Origin: Desulfolinea sp050305405
GTDB taxonomy: Bacteria > Chloroflexota > Anaerolineae > Anaerolineales > Villigracilaceae
DNA: 64,000 nucleotides
Reading direction: 5' to 3'
NCBI GenBank assembly: GCA_050305405.1
Contig: JBNLFG010000013.1
Coordinates: 1 to 64,000, forward strand
Shown: positions 35,569 to 45,959 of the stretch, piece by piece
Numbering within the stretch: position 1 is the first letter of the stretch
Layout: every line of letters begins with the position of its first letter
Program-made: the position numbers and the translations under genes
Notes under the pieces: model-generated
What the model saw: the letters and a program-made list of their open reading frames with translations, nothing else
Database searches by the model: none
Told to the model about the DNA's origin: nothing

Positions 35569-37224
35569 TTATTCAATATCTCCGAGTTCAAAAGAAACTT
35601 CAGTAGCTTGTAAAATTTTCTGAAGCTCGCTAACTGCAACAGACATAAGCTTGTCTGTTTGGGCAATATTACTGATGGTGGCCGCGAATTGACTGAGAGC
35701 ACCTTCTTTGCTGGCCTGCATCGTTGTATCTTCGAGCAATCGGGCGTTTTCAATTGCGAGGGCGACACGGTCAGCTACTGTTTGCAGAAGCTCGATGTCT
35801 TCTTCTTGCCATTGCTTGTTCTTGTTATCTGAGCGTACTTGGAGTAGACCAATAACTTGATCCCGAATTTTGACAGGTACGCGTAAGGTTGTTGGTTCGT
35901 TATCTGTGGATATCTCGGTGGCAGTGAGCGTTTCCATCGTGCCGTGAAGGTAACGGTAACCTGTCTCAGTCTTTCGTTGTCGCAATCGTGACCATTGTTG
36001 ACGTAAGTACTGTTGGGAGAGTTCTTCCATCTCTGCGAGGGCGTTTTTGCTGAGCTCAAATTGGCGTGTATTTTCGATGACAAGCGCGATCTGATTTGCC
36101 AGCGTTGTGAACACTTCGATATCAGCTTGATTAAAGGCATCTACCTCTTTACTTTGAATATCCAAAATGCCTAGAAAGTCTCCACCGTAGATGAGCGGAA
36201 GCGCCATTTGAGAGCGTGTTTCTGGCAATTCGGGGCACTCAAGGCGTGAGGCATCTTTGTTGTCGCTAACATCAACATCAAAGGCTATGATGGGCTTTTT
36301 ATCTTCCGCTACTTTGCCGATCACGGATGTGTTACCAACAGCAAGTTGATGGCTTTGTGCAATCATGTGTTGCCCACCACTGCTATTGGCGGCTTTTAGC
36401 TGTACGTATTTTCGATCTATGCTTGGTTGAAAAATGCCTACATGATAGAAGCCAAAGTTTTCACTTACTAAGGTGGTTACATCTGGTAAGAGTTTAGTAA
36501 TGTCTCGCGTTAATGTAATCTTTTGGATAATTACAGCGATCGCTTGCAAGCGATCTGCTTGCAGTCTGGCTATTTTAGTGGCCTTTATTGCCGCTGTAGA
36601 TTTCTCTTGGAGTTCTTCTTGAAGGGCTAGCAGCTCTTCGTTTCGTTTGATGAGCGCTTTTTCTTTTTGTAAGGATTCCTGAGAAGAGTTTTCAAGATCG
36701 CGGAAGGTGAAATAAAGTATTGCGCTGAAAAGGATGAATATGCTTGTTATGCTAAATGTGTTTGCCAGAAGAGTGTCAGATTTTGGAGTAAAGAGGCTGG
36801 CATCCTGTGCATAGAAAAGCGTCCATATTGAGAGGATGCTTGCTGCTGTCAGGAAAACAGAAAGACGGGTACTGCCTAACAGGCTGGCTAAAAAGATAAG
36901 AATCAGGTAGGCAATGATCCCTAAATCGCGAACGCCATCGCCAACCCAAGCCAGGTATGTCAGGCTTACCCAGGTGAATACACTAAAGATAGTAATCGTT
37001 AGTTTTATTTTTCCGGCGTGAAGCAAAAGATGTGTTGCCAGTGTAACTCCTGCCAGAATGGTAAAAACAAGATTGACGATAAAAACATATTGACCACTAA
37101 AAGCTAAGAGTAACATGATCCCAAATGAGAGATTCAGGATGACATTTAAGTACCGTGCTGCGCGATCTTTTCTATCATCACCAAATTTGGGCGGGGAGAT
37201 GAATTTCTTCAAGAAATTTAGCAT
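35569..37224 (-). CDS. Six-helix membrane GAF sensor
   Basis: The 551-residue protein has six hydrophobic helices in the first 195 residues with the loop motif WVGDGVRDLG, which recurs in another sensor of this operon. A coiled coil, the shared GAF (about 240-395; CPELPETRSQMALPL), the Trp/Gly-Tyr linker (QWSRLRQRKTETGYRY), a half-GAF and a somewhat divergent C-terminal tail follow. There is no extracellular domain, so it may sense a membrane state or a small lipophilic molecule. It overlaps the upstream sensor by one base. Confidence 0.86.
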   Translation of the reverse strand: MLNFLKKFISPPKFGDDRKDRAARYLNVILNLSFGIMLLLAFSGQYVFIVNLVFTILAGVTLATHLLLHAGKIKLTITIFSVFTWVSLTYLAWVGDGVRDLGIIAYLILIFLASLLGSTRLSVFLTAASILSIWTLFYAQDASLFTPKSDTLLANTFSITSIFILFSAILYFTFRDLENSSQESLQKEKALIKRNEELLALQEELQEKSTAAIKATKIARLQADRLQAIAVIIQKITLTRDITKLLPDVTTLVSENFGFYHVGIFQPSIDRKYVQLKAANSSGGQHMIAQSHQLAVGNTSVIGKVAEDKKPIIAFDVDVSDNKDASRLECPELPETRSQMALPLIYGGDFLGILDIQSKEVDAFNQADIEVFTTLANQIALVIENTRQFELSKNALAEMEELSQQYLRQQWSRLRQRKTETGYRYLHGTMETLTATEISTDNEPTTLRVPVKIRDQVIGLLQVRSDNKNKQWQEEDIELLQTVADRVALAIENARLLEDTTMQASKEGALSQFAATISNIAQTDKLMSVAVSELQKILQATEVSFELGDIE

Positions 37225-39404
37225 TATTCTTCTCCTTCCTGTGTTTCTACCAACTGGAAGGCGATCTCAGATGCGTCCAGCGCGTTACCAAGCTCACGCA
37301 GGGTTGTTTGAATGATACTGTCCATGCGGATGGATGCACCAATCTTGGCAGATATATCAGAAATCACCCCTTCACGCTGCGCTTTTAGCTGTGTCTCTTT
37401 AAGAAGACGTGCATTTTCCAATGCCAATGCAGCGCGCTCGGCAGCTATTTTGACCATAGCTAGCTCGTCTTCTGTCCACTTATACTCGGAAGTAGGGCCT
37501 TTCAAGACGATATTTGCAATTTGTTGGCCACGAACCTGAATGGGAACATTAAGAAGCCCTTGAGCAGATTTCTCATCTACTTCAGAGATCGGCTTAGATT
37601 CTCCGTCCATATAACGATAGCCTTTGACTGTTTGAGTGCGAGAGAAAGACGTCCAAGCTTGTTCAGTCAGCTTTTGATTGGCGCGATCTGTCTCTTCCAA
37701 AGCCTGCTGCGTTCTCACCAAGTATCTGGTATTTTGAATAGCCAGAGCAACCTGATCTGCCAAAATCATAAAGACTTCTACGTCGTTTTTTGAGAAAGCG
37801 TCATGCTCTATTGATTGAATATCGAGCGCGCCGATTATCTCATTGCCAAAGAGTAAGGGCAATGCGACTTCCGAGTTTGTTTTTGGCAAATCTGGGTTTT
37901 CAAAATAAACGGCTTCTTCGCCAACATTTCCTGCGATACGTGCTTGTCCGCGGTTTGTGACATAACCAACAATTCCTTCTTGCCCGACACGTAAACGATG
38001 CTGGCGGGCCAACATTTTTTGTCCGCCTTCACTGTTTGCAGCACGAAGAACAGCATATTCTTTGTTATCATCTATCAAAAAAATACCAACGTGGTAATAG
38101 TTGAAACGCTCACTAATCTGATGAGTAATCGTTGAAAGGAGCTCTTCTACATCTCGAAGTGTAGCAATTGCACGTGCCAAGCTAGCGATCGTTTCAAGCT
38201 GGTTAGTGCGCTCTCCTAATTCTTTTGTGCGACTTTCAACACGCCCCTCTAAATCTCCAATGAGATCAAATAATTGAGCGCCCATTTTATTAAAGGCATG
38301 CGCGAGTTCGCCGATTTCATCAGTTTGATTGACTACGGTAACTTGCTTCAGATCATCGCTAGCTAGCTGTACAACTTTCTGGGTTAGGTCTTCTAATGGT
38401 CGAATAATGCTTCTGACCAGAGCCAAGCCGATAACGATTGCAAGTAAAACAACACCAATTGTCGATACAATATTAATGCCTAGCGTCGTATAAACGGGAA
38501 TTAAGGTTTCTTGACGATCCTGTTCCGCCAGAAATACTACATTTAATTCTGGCATCCATTGATAGACACCTGTAACCGTTTCACCTCGATAGCCTTTGTA
38601 GATTTTTGAACCCAATTCATTTGCTTGCAGCCCAGCTTGCGCACCCTCAGTTTCAACTTTGAATGTACCAACTTGATATTCATCGAAGCGAGATTCCGTC
38701 AACAAGATAGCATCCGTGTTGATTAAGTAGGTTTCACCTGTGTTTCCAAGGCCAGAGCGTTCTCCCATAATGTCTGTTAATGTCTCGAGAGGAGCAATCG
38801 CTCCAATGGCACCAATAATATCGCCCTGGTTATTTTTCAGTTGCCGCATGATGATCACTGATATTTTTCCTGGCGTTGGTGTATCAATCGCCACGGTTGC
38901 AGCTTTAATATTTTCCAAGCTATCTAGAAAAAGAGGATTGTTGCTGTAGTCAATGCCCATTTGCGAAATGGATGAGCTCTCATTTGTTTGAATGACAACA
39001 CCATTTTTATCCAAGATAAAAATTTCTTTTAGATATTGAGATAGAGCCACTCGATTTCGGAAACTGGTTTTTAGTTGAGAATTAGCTAACGAATCGGCGT
39101 TTCCCTCTAATATTAGACTAATTAGCACGTTGTTTTGCTCTGTGATAATTGTGTTCAGCAGTTCATTATGTAGCCCATCGAGCCAGGATCTAATTTCAGA
39201 CTCTTTTAACGTTGCGACAGCTTCCAATTTTGTAATAACTTGACTTTCAGCATTTCGAGTTTCCTGAATACTCGAAACAGATGCTGTAATTCCCGCAGGC
39301 AACAGAACTAAGAAGATAAGAACGGTCAGCAAACGGGTGCGAATGCTCCTTCGTCGCGGAGAGGAGGTTATATTTGTTGTTTCAGGTTGAATGCTTTCAT
39401 TCAT
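37224..39404 (-). CDS. GAF sensor with extracellular Cache domain (dCache-HAMP-GAF)
   Basis: This 726-residue protein has a helix at 24-45, a double-Cache extracellular region (50-285, with GLGNTGETYLINTDAILLTES), a helix at 300-325, HAMP (325-380; NQTDEIGELAHAFNKMG), a coiled coil, the shared GAF (405-560; NPDLPKTNSEVALPL), linker AWTSFSRTQTVKGYRYMDG, half-GAF (VPIQVRGQQIANIV) and the common tail. Its Cache sequence resembles that of McpB-like receptors, so an organic small-molecule ligand is likely. It has no output enzyme domain. Confidence 0.88.
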   Translation of the reverse strand: MNESIQPETTNITSSPRRRSIRTRLLTVLIFLVLLPAGITASVSSIQETRNAESQVITKLEAVATLKESEIRSWLDGLHNELLNTIITEQNNVLISLILEGNADSLANSQLKTSFRNRVALSQYLKEIFILDKNGVVIQTNESSSISQMGIDYSNNPLFLDSLENIKAATVAIDTPTPGKISVIIMRQLKNNQGDIIGAIGAIAPLETLTDIMGERSGLGNTGETYLINTDAILLTESRFDEYQVGTFKVETEGAQAGLQANELGSKIYKGYRGETVTGVYQWMPELNVVFLAEQDRQETLIPVYTTLGINIVSTIGVVLLAIVIGLALVRSIIRPLEDLTQKVVQLASDDLKQVTVVNQTDEIGELAHAFNKMGAQLFDLIGDLEGRVESRTKELGERTNQLETIASLARAIATLRDVEELLSTITHQISERFNYYHVGIFLIDDNKEYAVLRAANSEGGQKMLARQHRLRVGQEGIVGYVTNRGQARIAGNVGEEAVYFENPDLPKTNSEVALPLLFGNEIIGALDIQSIEHDAFSKNDVEVFMILADQVALAIQNTRYLVRTQQALEETDRANQKLTEQAWTSFSRTQTVKGYRYMDGESKPISEVDEKSAQGLLNVPIQVRGQQIANIVLKGPTSEYKWTEDELAMVKIAAERAALALENARLLKETQLKAQREGVISDISAKIGASIRMDSIIQTTLRELGNALDASEIAFQLVETQEGEE

Positions 39405-39407
39405 ATA

Positions 39408-41498
39408 CTATTCCTCTTCGCCTGAATTGTCTTTTGAGTTTGTCTCAGTCATAAAAATTGTGATGTTTTTAGCAGAGCCAATCCGTTGCCCTAGCTCATC
39501 AACCGTTGTTTGTAGAATCATTTCTACCTCACTAGCCGCACTAATGCTGGCGGCAATTTCACCAACATTCCGCTCTCGTTCGGCTTTTCTTTGTGATTCT
39601 TCAAAAAGTCGTGCACTTTCAAGCGCAAGGGCGGCACGATCGCCAACTACTTCAAGGAGGGTCTTATCGCTCTCTGTCATCTTTGTAGCTTCTTTTTCAG
39701 GCATACGTACTTTAATTATGCCGATGGTTTCATTGCGTAACTGAACAGGGATTTCAATAGTTTTTATTTTGTCATCGCTCTGAATATCCTGGTTGTGGGT
39801 GAGCGGAGAAACTATGTTGTTTATAGAACGATATCCGATTTGCCTTTTCTCTGCGGCAAGGTTTGCCCATGCTTTGCGGACATAATCTTGTGAAAGAGAT
39901 CGCGCCTCTGCTAAAGCTGTTTCCGTTGCTTCGATCTGGCGAACATTGTTAATTGCGATAGCAATCTGGTTGGCAAGAGATGCGAAAACATCGGTATCCT
40001 CTGTTGAAAAAGCATTTTTTTGTTTACTTTGTACATCAAGCACACCAATAATCTCTGTTCCAACCTTGAGAGGAAGCGCCATCTCGGAATGGGTTTCCGG
40101 GAGATCAGGATTGTCAAAGTAAATGGCATCCTGCCCAACATCCAAAGCGACACGTGGTGTTCCAACCTGTGCAACGCGCCCTACAACGCCAACTTGTCCA
40201 ATTTCAAGGCGATGTCCGCGTTCCAACATCCGCATTCCACCTTCGCTATTTGCTGCATGTAATTCTGCAAATTTCATGTCACCACTGATGAGAAAAATGC
40301 CGACATGATAGAAGTCGAACTTGCTACTAATCTGTTGAGTAATTGCCGGTAAAAGAGACTTTAGATCACGGATTTGAGAAATAGTTTGCGACACATCGGC
40401 AATAGCGTGCAAACGGACCGCGCGGAGCTTGTTCTCTGTATTGGCCCGAAGCAAATCTGCCTCTATTTTCTTTTGCATAGTGACATTATTTGCATTTACC
40501 AAGCGTCCAATCGATAAGCCACGCTGGTTATAAAGTGGCGTAATATTGAAGGTGTAAATTTCTTCTGCGCTGGTTGTTATCTCAGCATATGTTTCAACAT
40601 CATTCTTAAAGTGTTGATAGAGCTCAGGGTGTATAAGAGAGATATGCATGCCTGTTAATTCGGCGTTAGTCAAGTTCCCTAAGACTTTTCGACCAATGGG
40701 GTTGGTGTCCAAAATGCGATCATTTCTATCTAGAATAATGAGCGCATTACTCATGCTTGTAAATAGAATTTCTCGTGCAATCGGCACCACATTGAAAAGG
40801 CGCCTTTGGTAAATGCCCCAGGCAATAACGATATTACCCAAGGCAAACATTAGTGGTGATGTATCACGTTGGTTACCAAATTTCAGACCAAAAGTAAGCG
40901 CTAAGATCAAACCAAGGATAGGGATCAGTGTCCCAAATGTGACAATCGCCAAGTGTGAGCGAAAAATATTTTTTTTGAAAAGCCCAGCGATTAAGACAGC
41001 GATATAACCCAGAGAAACCACATACGCGTAAGCAAGCGCAAGCAGTAGAAGCGTACCAAAATCGTAGCTGAGGTCATCAAAGGGTAAACCGATACTAATC
41101 CTTGGGTTAAGGTGTAAAAGGCTGGGCCACAAATCCAGCGTGATAATAATCTGTAAAATAGCAGGCAGAATAGAAAGCGCGATTACCCAGCGCTTTAGAT
41201 TGAATTTGCGGTCGGTAAACTGCAAAGCAAAGATCAAAAGAGCAATTGGAACAAAAAGCGTACCGATGAACTGAACACTATCCCAGAAAATCTTTCCATC
41301 AAGTGTTGGAGCCCCTAATTCAAACAAATACCCAATAATCCATATTATTTCCAGCAAAATGCTTGCAGCAAAGGCTTTTAAACCTTTGCCACTTCGATTT
41401 CTCCACGAAAAAGCGAAGACAATAATAGAAACTATAAGAGAAACGGCGTAGACAATGAAGTAAGGGAGACGTATGGCTGTCAAATTCATAAATTTCAC
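39408..41498 (-). CDS. 7TM-PAS-GAF sensor
   Basis: The 696-residue protein begins with a seven-helix region of the kind found at the N-terminus of some histidine kinases (about 8-235), then a PAS domain (245-355; ALIILDRNDRILDTNPIGR), the shared GAF (375-520; NPDLPETHSEMALPL), linker AWANLAAEKRQIGYRS, half-GAF (IPVQLRNETIGIIKV) and the common tail (RKAERERNVGEIAASI). The 7TM part is typical of kinases, but no kinase core follows, so the input module has been placed on the kinase-less chassis of this operon. It starts 14 bases after the preceding stop. Confidence 0.88.
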   Translation of the reverse strand: MKFMNLTAIRLPYFIVYAVSLIVSIIVFAFSWRNRSGKGLKAFAASILLEIIWIIGYLFELGAPTLDGKIFWDSVQFIGTLFVPIALLIFALQFTDRKFNLKRWVIALSILPAILQIIITLDLWPSLLHLNPRISIGLPFDDLSYDFGTLLLLALAYAYVVSLGYIAVLIAGLFKKNIFRSHLAIVTFGTLIPILGLILALTFGLKFGNQRDTSPLMFALGNIVIAWGIYQRRLFNVVPIAREILFTSMSNALIILDRNDRILDTNPIGRKVLGNLTNAELTGMHISLIHPELYQHFKNDVETYAEITTSAEEIYTFNITPLYNQRGLSIGRLVNANNVTMQKKIEADLLRANTENKLRAVRLHAIADVSQTISQIRDLKSLLPAITQQISSKFDFYHVGIFLISGDMKFAELHAANSEGGMRMLERGHRLEIGQVGVVGRVAQVGTPRVALDVGQDAIYFDNPDLPETHSEMALPLKVGTEIIGVLDVQSKQKNAFSTEDTDVFASLANQIAIAINNVRQIEATETALAEARSLSQDYVRKAWANLAAEKRQIGYRSINNIVSPLTHNQDIQSDDKIKTIEIPVQLRNETIGIIKVRMPEKEATKMTESDKTLLEVVGDRAALALESARLFEESQRKAERERNVGEIAASISAASEVEMILQTTVDELGQRIGSAKNITIFMTETNSKDNSGEEE

Positions 41499-41512
41499 AA
41501 AAGCGCTCAGGA

Positions 41513-44311
41513 TTACTCCCTAAGCTTCGCTCCTTTTTCAGGATCAGCAATCTCAAACGAAATATCTGCACCGGAGAGCACTTTTCCAAGCTCCTGTACT
41601 GTTGTTTTTAAAATCGTATCCATACGAATAGACGCTCCAACTTTCGATGAAATATCTGAGATAATCGATTCGCGTTGCGCACGCAATTGTGCATTCTCAA
41701 AGAGACGAGCACTGTCGAGAGCAATACTAAGCTGTTCGGATATCGTCGATACAAGCTGAAGTTGTTCCTTTGTCCACTTGCCGCTATCTTCAGATTTGAC
41801 GATACGAACGCCGCCGATCAAATGTCCACGGCTCTTAATTGGAGCGACAACAGCGCGCCCACCCTCAAGAACGGCTTGCCTCTCACCAATAGAGCGATGT
41901 TTCTCTTCAATAGCGGATTCATCAAGCGCTGCGATCTCACCATCAGCACTAACATGATATGCCGACCCCGTACTCCGCGCTTTAAGATCATGCCACGAAC
42001 TCAGGGTTAGATCTCCGTAGGCACGGCGCTCCGCTTGTAACGCTTCTTCAGCCTTGGCAAAAAGCTCTGCATTATCAAAGGCGACAGCAATTTGATCGGC
42101 CATTGTTTGCAGGGTTGTTAAAATTTCAATGGTGAATGCAGCGGGTTCCTTACTTTGGACAGAAATCGCACCGAGCACGCGTCCACGCGAGATGAGGGGA
42201 AGCGCGCCTTCTGAACGAGTTTCTGGCAATATGGGATTTTCAAAACGAACAGCATCTTCACCTACATCAAGCGCGATGCGCGCTTCCCCGTGTTTCACTG
42301 CCCAACCAATCATCCCTTCACCGATCTTGAGCCGGTGTTTATTCGATATCATTACTTCTCCGGCTACGCCAGTCCCTGCGCGAAGAACAGCCCATTTACC
42401 ATCCCTATCTGCAAGGAAAAGTCCAACATAATAAAGGTCAAAGCGTTCGCGAATAAGCTCAACAACTGTTCGAGAAAGCTCATCTGCGTCCACAAATGTT
42501 GTCGCGGCATGACCGATTTCGGCGGCACCTTCCAGATAGCGAGAACGCAATTCAAGATCGTTTGTCCGCTCTTGAACGCGCTCTTCAAGCGAAAGAACAG
42601 TCTCTCGGAGTCGGGTTGTTAGCAAATTGAAGGTTTCAGCAAGATTACCAACCTCGTCATCCGCCTCGATGGTTGCGGTTGCTGTCAGGTCACCTTCTGA
42701 GAAACGTTGAGCAACTCTTCGCAAACGCAAGATTGGTGCAGTAAGGGGGGTAGAAAGAAGTGAGCCCGCAATGATGGCGAATAAAATAGTTCCCATTGCA
42801 AACATAAAAAACACCTGCCCTTGATTGCGAATCGGGCCAAGAAATGACTCCTGTGGCTGTAAGGCAATCACTAGCCAGGATGTAGTGTCCAAGGAGCTGA
42901 TAGCGCCTGTTAAAGGCATCCCTACAAAATTGGTTTCAACCTCAAAAACAGGGCTGGTGCTCACATTGTTAAGTGCTTCTTCCACAACAGGTAAATTAAA
43001 AGAGACTTCACTATAGCCTAATTTTCCAGGAACAAAATAGTTCTCCCGCAAGGCATTTAGCTCACTGGGCGTTGGCAATGCAGGTACCTTCCCAATCAGC
43101 TCTGGTAATTTCCCATGAGCCAGCACAACGTGATTCTCGTCAAGGAGAACAAAGAAAGAAGCCAACCCTGTAGTATCTTCTTTGACAAGGATCTTTTGCA
43201 AAAGAGAAGCTTTGTACTTTGCACGTACTACGCCAATCACTACACCCATGTCGTTGTAGACCGGTGTACTAATAAAAAAGACACCTTCTTTTTCATCAGG
43301 AAGATATTGAACCGGTGAAATATACGTAGACCGCGTAGATATTACCCCGATAAAATGACGTAGATCAGCTTCGCTTTTTCCAATATCGGCCGAATTAGAA
43401 TCAGCAACATTAACGCCATCAATATCCAGAAGTGCGTAGGAGAGAATGTCAGGATTCCTGTTTTTGAGTGCATAGAGTACGTTTTGTACTTGGCGTTCAA
43501 TTTGAGTACCTCTACGCTCATCAGCCGGAAGCAAAAGATAGGCGCGTAAGTCAAGATAAGCAGATGCTGTTTCTACCGCATCACTACTGTATTGCAAAAA
43601 TGAATTTATTTTATTCGCGGACGTCTTGGCCTCCGCAAGTAATAACTGCTGGGCCTTTTCTGTCAAAAGGCGTTCTGTACTGTAATTTGCACCTGCAAAC
43701 GCGAGACCGCTCCCTGCAGCGCTAAGAGCAACAAAGGCCAAAATTAATTTTGTGCGTAGCGAATAACTCCGAAACTGACGAGAAAATAATACTCCGGATA
43801 TGATAACCAAGAATATTCCGAAGAGATAGGCGACCAAATCTGGAGCAGAATACTCCCTTCCGAGCGGATCTAAATAACCAATAAAACTAAGAAGAACGCT
43901 AGCAATAATGCCCCAGATAATAGTCGCTTCAGCCTCTTTACGATCCAGAAGAGCTCCTGCGATAGCTACGTAGAGCAATACAATCAGCAACGAAAGCAGA
44001 ATATCCATTCCGCCAAAGAAAAGTGCTGAAACAAAAATTGCAAGCGTAAAAACACCCAGATAAAGAAAAACCGAAAGCATTAGTTGCTTTGAGCGCACAA
44101 GGAAGTAGCTAATCAGGCTTGCAAAAGCAACCATAAAAGCTTGAATATTGGATGCTTGGAAAGACGAAATATTTTGGCCTTTATAAAACACAAAGGTGTA
44201 GTAAATGCCAATCGCGAAAGTAACAAGGGATGTTGCAAGAAAAAAACGCGATGCGTTTTTACTTCGTTCTTCGATTTTTTGTTTTTGAGTTTCGGTTATT
44301 TCTATCATCAC
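41513..44311 (-). CDS. Large membrane sensor (6TM-dCache-HAMP-GAF)
   Basis: The 932-residue protein has about six helices in the first 215 residues, then an extracellular double-Cache region (220-500), a helix near 515, HAMP (530-590; ADDEVGNLAETFNLLT), the shared GAF (610-760; NPILPETRSEGALPL), linker SWHDLKARSTGSAYHV, half-GAF (APIKSRGHLIGGVR) and the common tail (RAQRESIISDISSKV). It joins the six-helix type of input with the Cache type in one protein. The gene starts 7 bases after the preceding stop. Confidence 0.87.
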   Translation of the reverse strand: MMIEITETQKQKIEERSKNASRFFLATSLVTFAIGIYYTFVFYKGQNISSFQASNIQAFMVAFASLISYFLVRSKQLMLSVFLYLGVFTLAIFVSALFFGGMDILLSLLIVLLYVAIAGALLDRKEAEATIIWGIIASVLLSFIGYLDPLGREYSAPDLVAYLFGIFLVIISGVLFSRQFRSYSLRTKLILAFVALSAAGSGLAFAGANYSTERLLTEKAQQLLLAEAKTSANKINSFLQYSSDAVETASAYLDLRAYLLLPADERRGTQIERQVQNVLYALKNRNPDILSYALLDIDGVNVADSNSADIGKSEADLRHFIGVISTRSTYISPVQYLPDEKEGVFFISTPVYNDMGVVIGVVRAKYKASLLQKILVKEDTTGLASFFVLLDENHVVLAHGKLPELIGKVPALPTPSELNALRENYFVPGKLGYSEVSFNLPVVEEALNNVSTSPVFEVETNFVGMPLTGAISSLDTTSWLVIALQPQESFLGPIRNQGQVFFMFAMGTILFAIIAGSLLSTPLTAPILRLRRVAQRFSEGDLTATATIEADDEVGNLAETFNLLTTRLRETVLSLEERVQERTNDLELRSRYLEGAAEIGHAATTFVDADELSRTVVELIRERFDLYYVGLFLADRDGKWAVLRAGTGVAGEVMISNKHRLKIGEGMIGWAVKHGEARIALDVGEDAVRFENPILPETRSEGALPLISRGRVLGAISVQSKEPAAFTIEILTTLQTMADQIAVAFDNAELFAKAEEALQAERRAYGDLTLSSWHDLKARSTGSAYHVSADGEIAALDESAIEEKHRSIGERQAVLEGGRAVVAPIKSRGHLIGGVRIVKSEDSGKWTKEQLQLVSTISEQLSIALDSARLFENAQLRAQRESIISDISSKVGASIRMDTILKTTVQELGKVLSGADISFEIADPEKGAKLRE

Positions 44312-44318
44312 AATTGCC

Positions 44319-45959
44319 CTAGTCTATTGCAGAATCATCTTTGATATCTTCTGGGGCGATCCAAATTTCAGTCTCGGCAACATCGCCTAATACCCTATGC
44401 AATTCTTCAGCCGCAGCCCGTAACACCGTCTGCACATCAAGGCTTTCACGCATGCGTGAAGACGCCTCACTAACAAGATGCTCCCGGTTTGCACGCTCTT
44501 GAATTTCATCATACAAACGCGCGCTATCAAGTGCACCTTCCAGACGTCCGGCTAACGTATCCAACAGGTCTTTCTCAGAAGCGGTCCAGGCACGCGTCTC
44601 TGGCTTATGAGCATCAATATACCCAATTACTTTCCCGCGAATCCTGATAGGAACCTGATGAGAAGAAGGCTTTTCATTATCTGATTGAAAAGGCTTTGCA
44701 GGGACGATCTTCAAGCCTGCTGCATCACGCCTATAACCGCCATAATTCCGCTCGCTAATAAAATCGCTCCATGCTGATCCTGTAATATCACCATAGGCGC
44801 GTCGTTCTGCATCAAGAGCACTTTCCCTCGCAACAAGTAAATCGGCATTCTCAATCAGGATGGCTATCTGGTCTGCCAGCATTTGCAAGATCGCTAACCT
44901 TTCCTCGCCCAACCCATCGAAATCAAGGCTTTGTAGTAGCATAACACCCTTCATATTGTTGCTGCGGCCTCGCAATGGGATCGAGGCAAAAGAACGCGTA
45001 TCGGGCAAGCTTGCCTGTAGGCCTTTCTCAGATGTATGATTGGACAAAGCCTTATTTTGGATGATCGCAGCGCCTGCAATATCATCTTCAAGAGAAAGAG
45101 CGTAATCATGCTTGGGGTAGGCTTGTTCATTCCACCCTTCACAGGATGTCAAGCGAAGCATGCTATCGTGTCCAAGCAAGAAAAAGGCAACGCTCAACAG
45201 CTCAAAATCGTTTTTTACCATGATCGGCGCTTGCATCAAAATATCATTTGCGGTGGTCAAAGATGCAACTTTGCGGCTAATACGTGCTGAAGCTTCCAGC
45301 GCATTTGAGCGTCGCTGAAGAACATCATGCTGCTCGACCAATTCCTTGCTCTGCTCATCCGATTTTTTTGCTAAAGCAAGACTATCACTAATCGTTGTAT
45401 TCAAATTTCTGAGCAACGCGCCAATGGACAGAACTGCGGATATACCAGTCACAAACAAAGCAATCGTTGTCCCGCCCCATATATCGAATGAGAACTGATC
45501 AAAATTGGGCTGCGCAAGAAAACCCGTGCTAAACATATATCCCAAAATAGCCCATGATAAAGTAACTATAAATGTAAGCACTAGACCAACACGTCGTCCA
45601 AGAAAAACGACCGCAAAGATCGCGGAGAGAGCAAACCATATGCGCCCGTCTCCCATAGCAGCCTTTTCTATTGCGCTAAAAACACCCAAAACATAGATCA
45701 AAAAAACCAGAGTAGAAGCGCGATAAACGACTGGGATACGGGAAACAAATGCTGAAACAAGTATTAACAAGTAAGCCAGTGTGTAAACAACGAAGAAAAG
45801 CGGTTGTAAGTCTTCGAAAACCACGCCAATTAAAACAAAGTAAGCCAAGGTAGCGGCATAGGCAATAAAACGAATGACATTTAAGAAGATTGCCTCTCGC
45901 CACTTTTGCAGAGCGTCTACTTGTTTTTCTGTGTTGATTAGTAAGGAGGGTGTTGTCAT
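44319..45959 (-). CDS. Six-helix membrane GAF sensor
   Basis: The 546-residue protein has six helices (about 25-190), a coiled coil, a GAF domain that is the most divergent of the set (SLPDTRSFASIPL in place of NPxLPxTRSExALPL), linker AWSDFISERNYGGYRR, half-GAF (VPIRIRGKVIGYID to GALDSARLY) and the common tail (RANREHLVSEASSRM). Its start overlaps the previous stop by four bases. The altered GAF motif suggests a different ligand or loss of binding. Confidence 0.85.
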   Translation of the reverse strand: MTTPSLLINTEKQVDALQKWREAIFLNVIRFIAYAATLAYFVLIGVVFEDLQPLFFVVYTLAYLLILVSAFVSRIPVVYRASTLVFLIYVLGVFSAIEKAAMGDGRIWFALSAIFAVVFLGRRVGLVLTFIVTLSWAILGYMFSTGFLAQPNFDQFSFDIWGGTTIALFVTGISAVLSIGALLRNLNTTISDSLALAKKSDEQSKELVEQHDVLQRRSNALEASARISRKVASLTTANDILMQAPIMVKNDFELLSVAFFLLGHDSMLRLTSCEGWNEQAYPKHDYALSLEDDIAGAAIIQNKALSNHTSEKGLQASLPDTRSFASIPLRGRSNNMKGVMLLQSLDFDGLGEERLAILQMLADQIAILIENADLLVARESALDAERRAYGDITGSAWSDFISERNYGGYRRDAAGLKIVPAKPFQSDNEKPSSHQVPIRIRGKVIGYIDAHKPETRAWTASEKDLLDTLAGRLEGALDSARLYDEIQERANREHLVSEASSRMRESLDVQTVLRAAAEELHRVLGDVAETEIWIAPEDIKDDSAID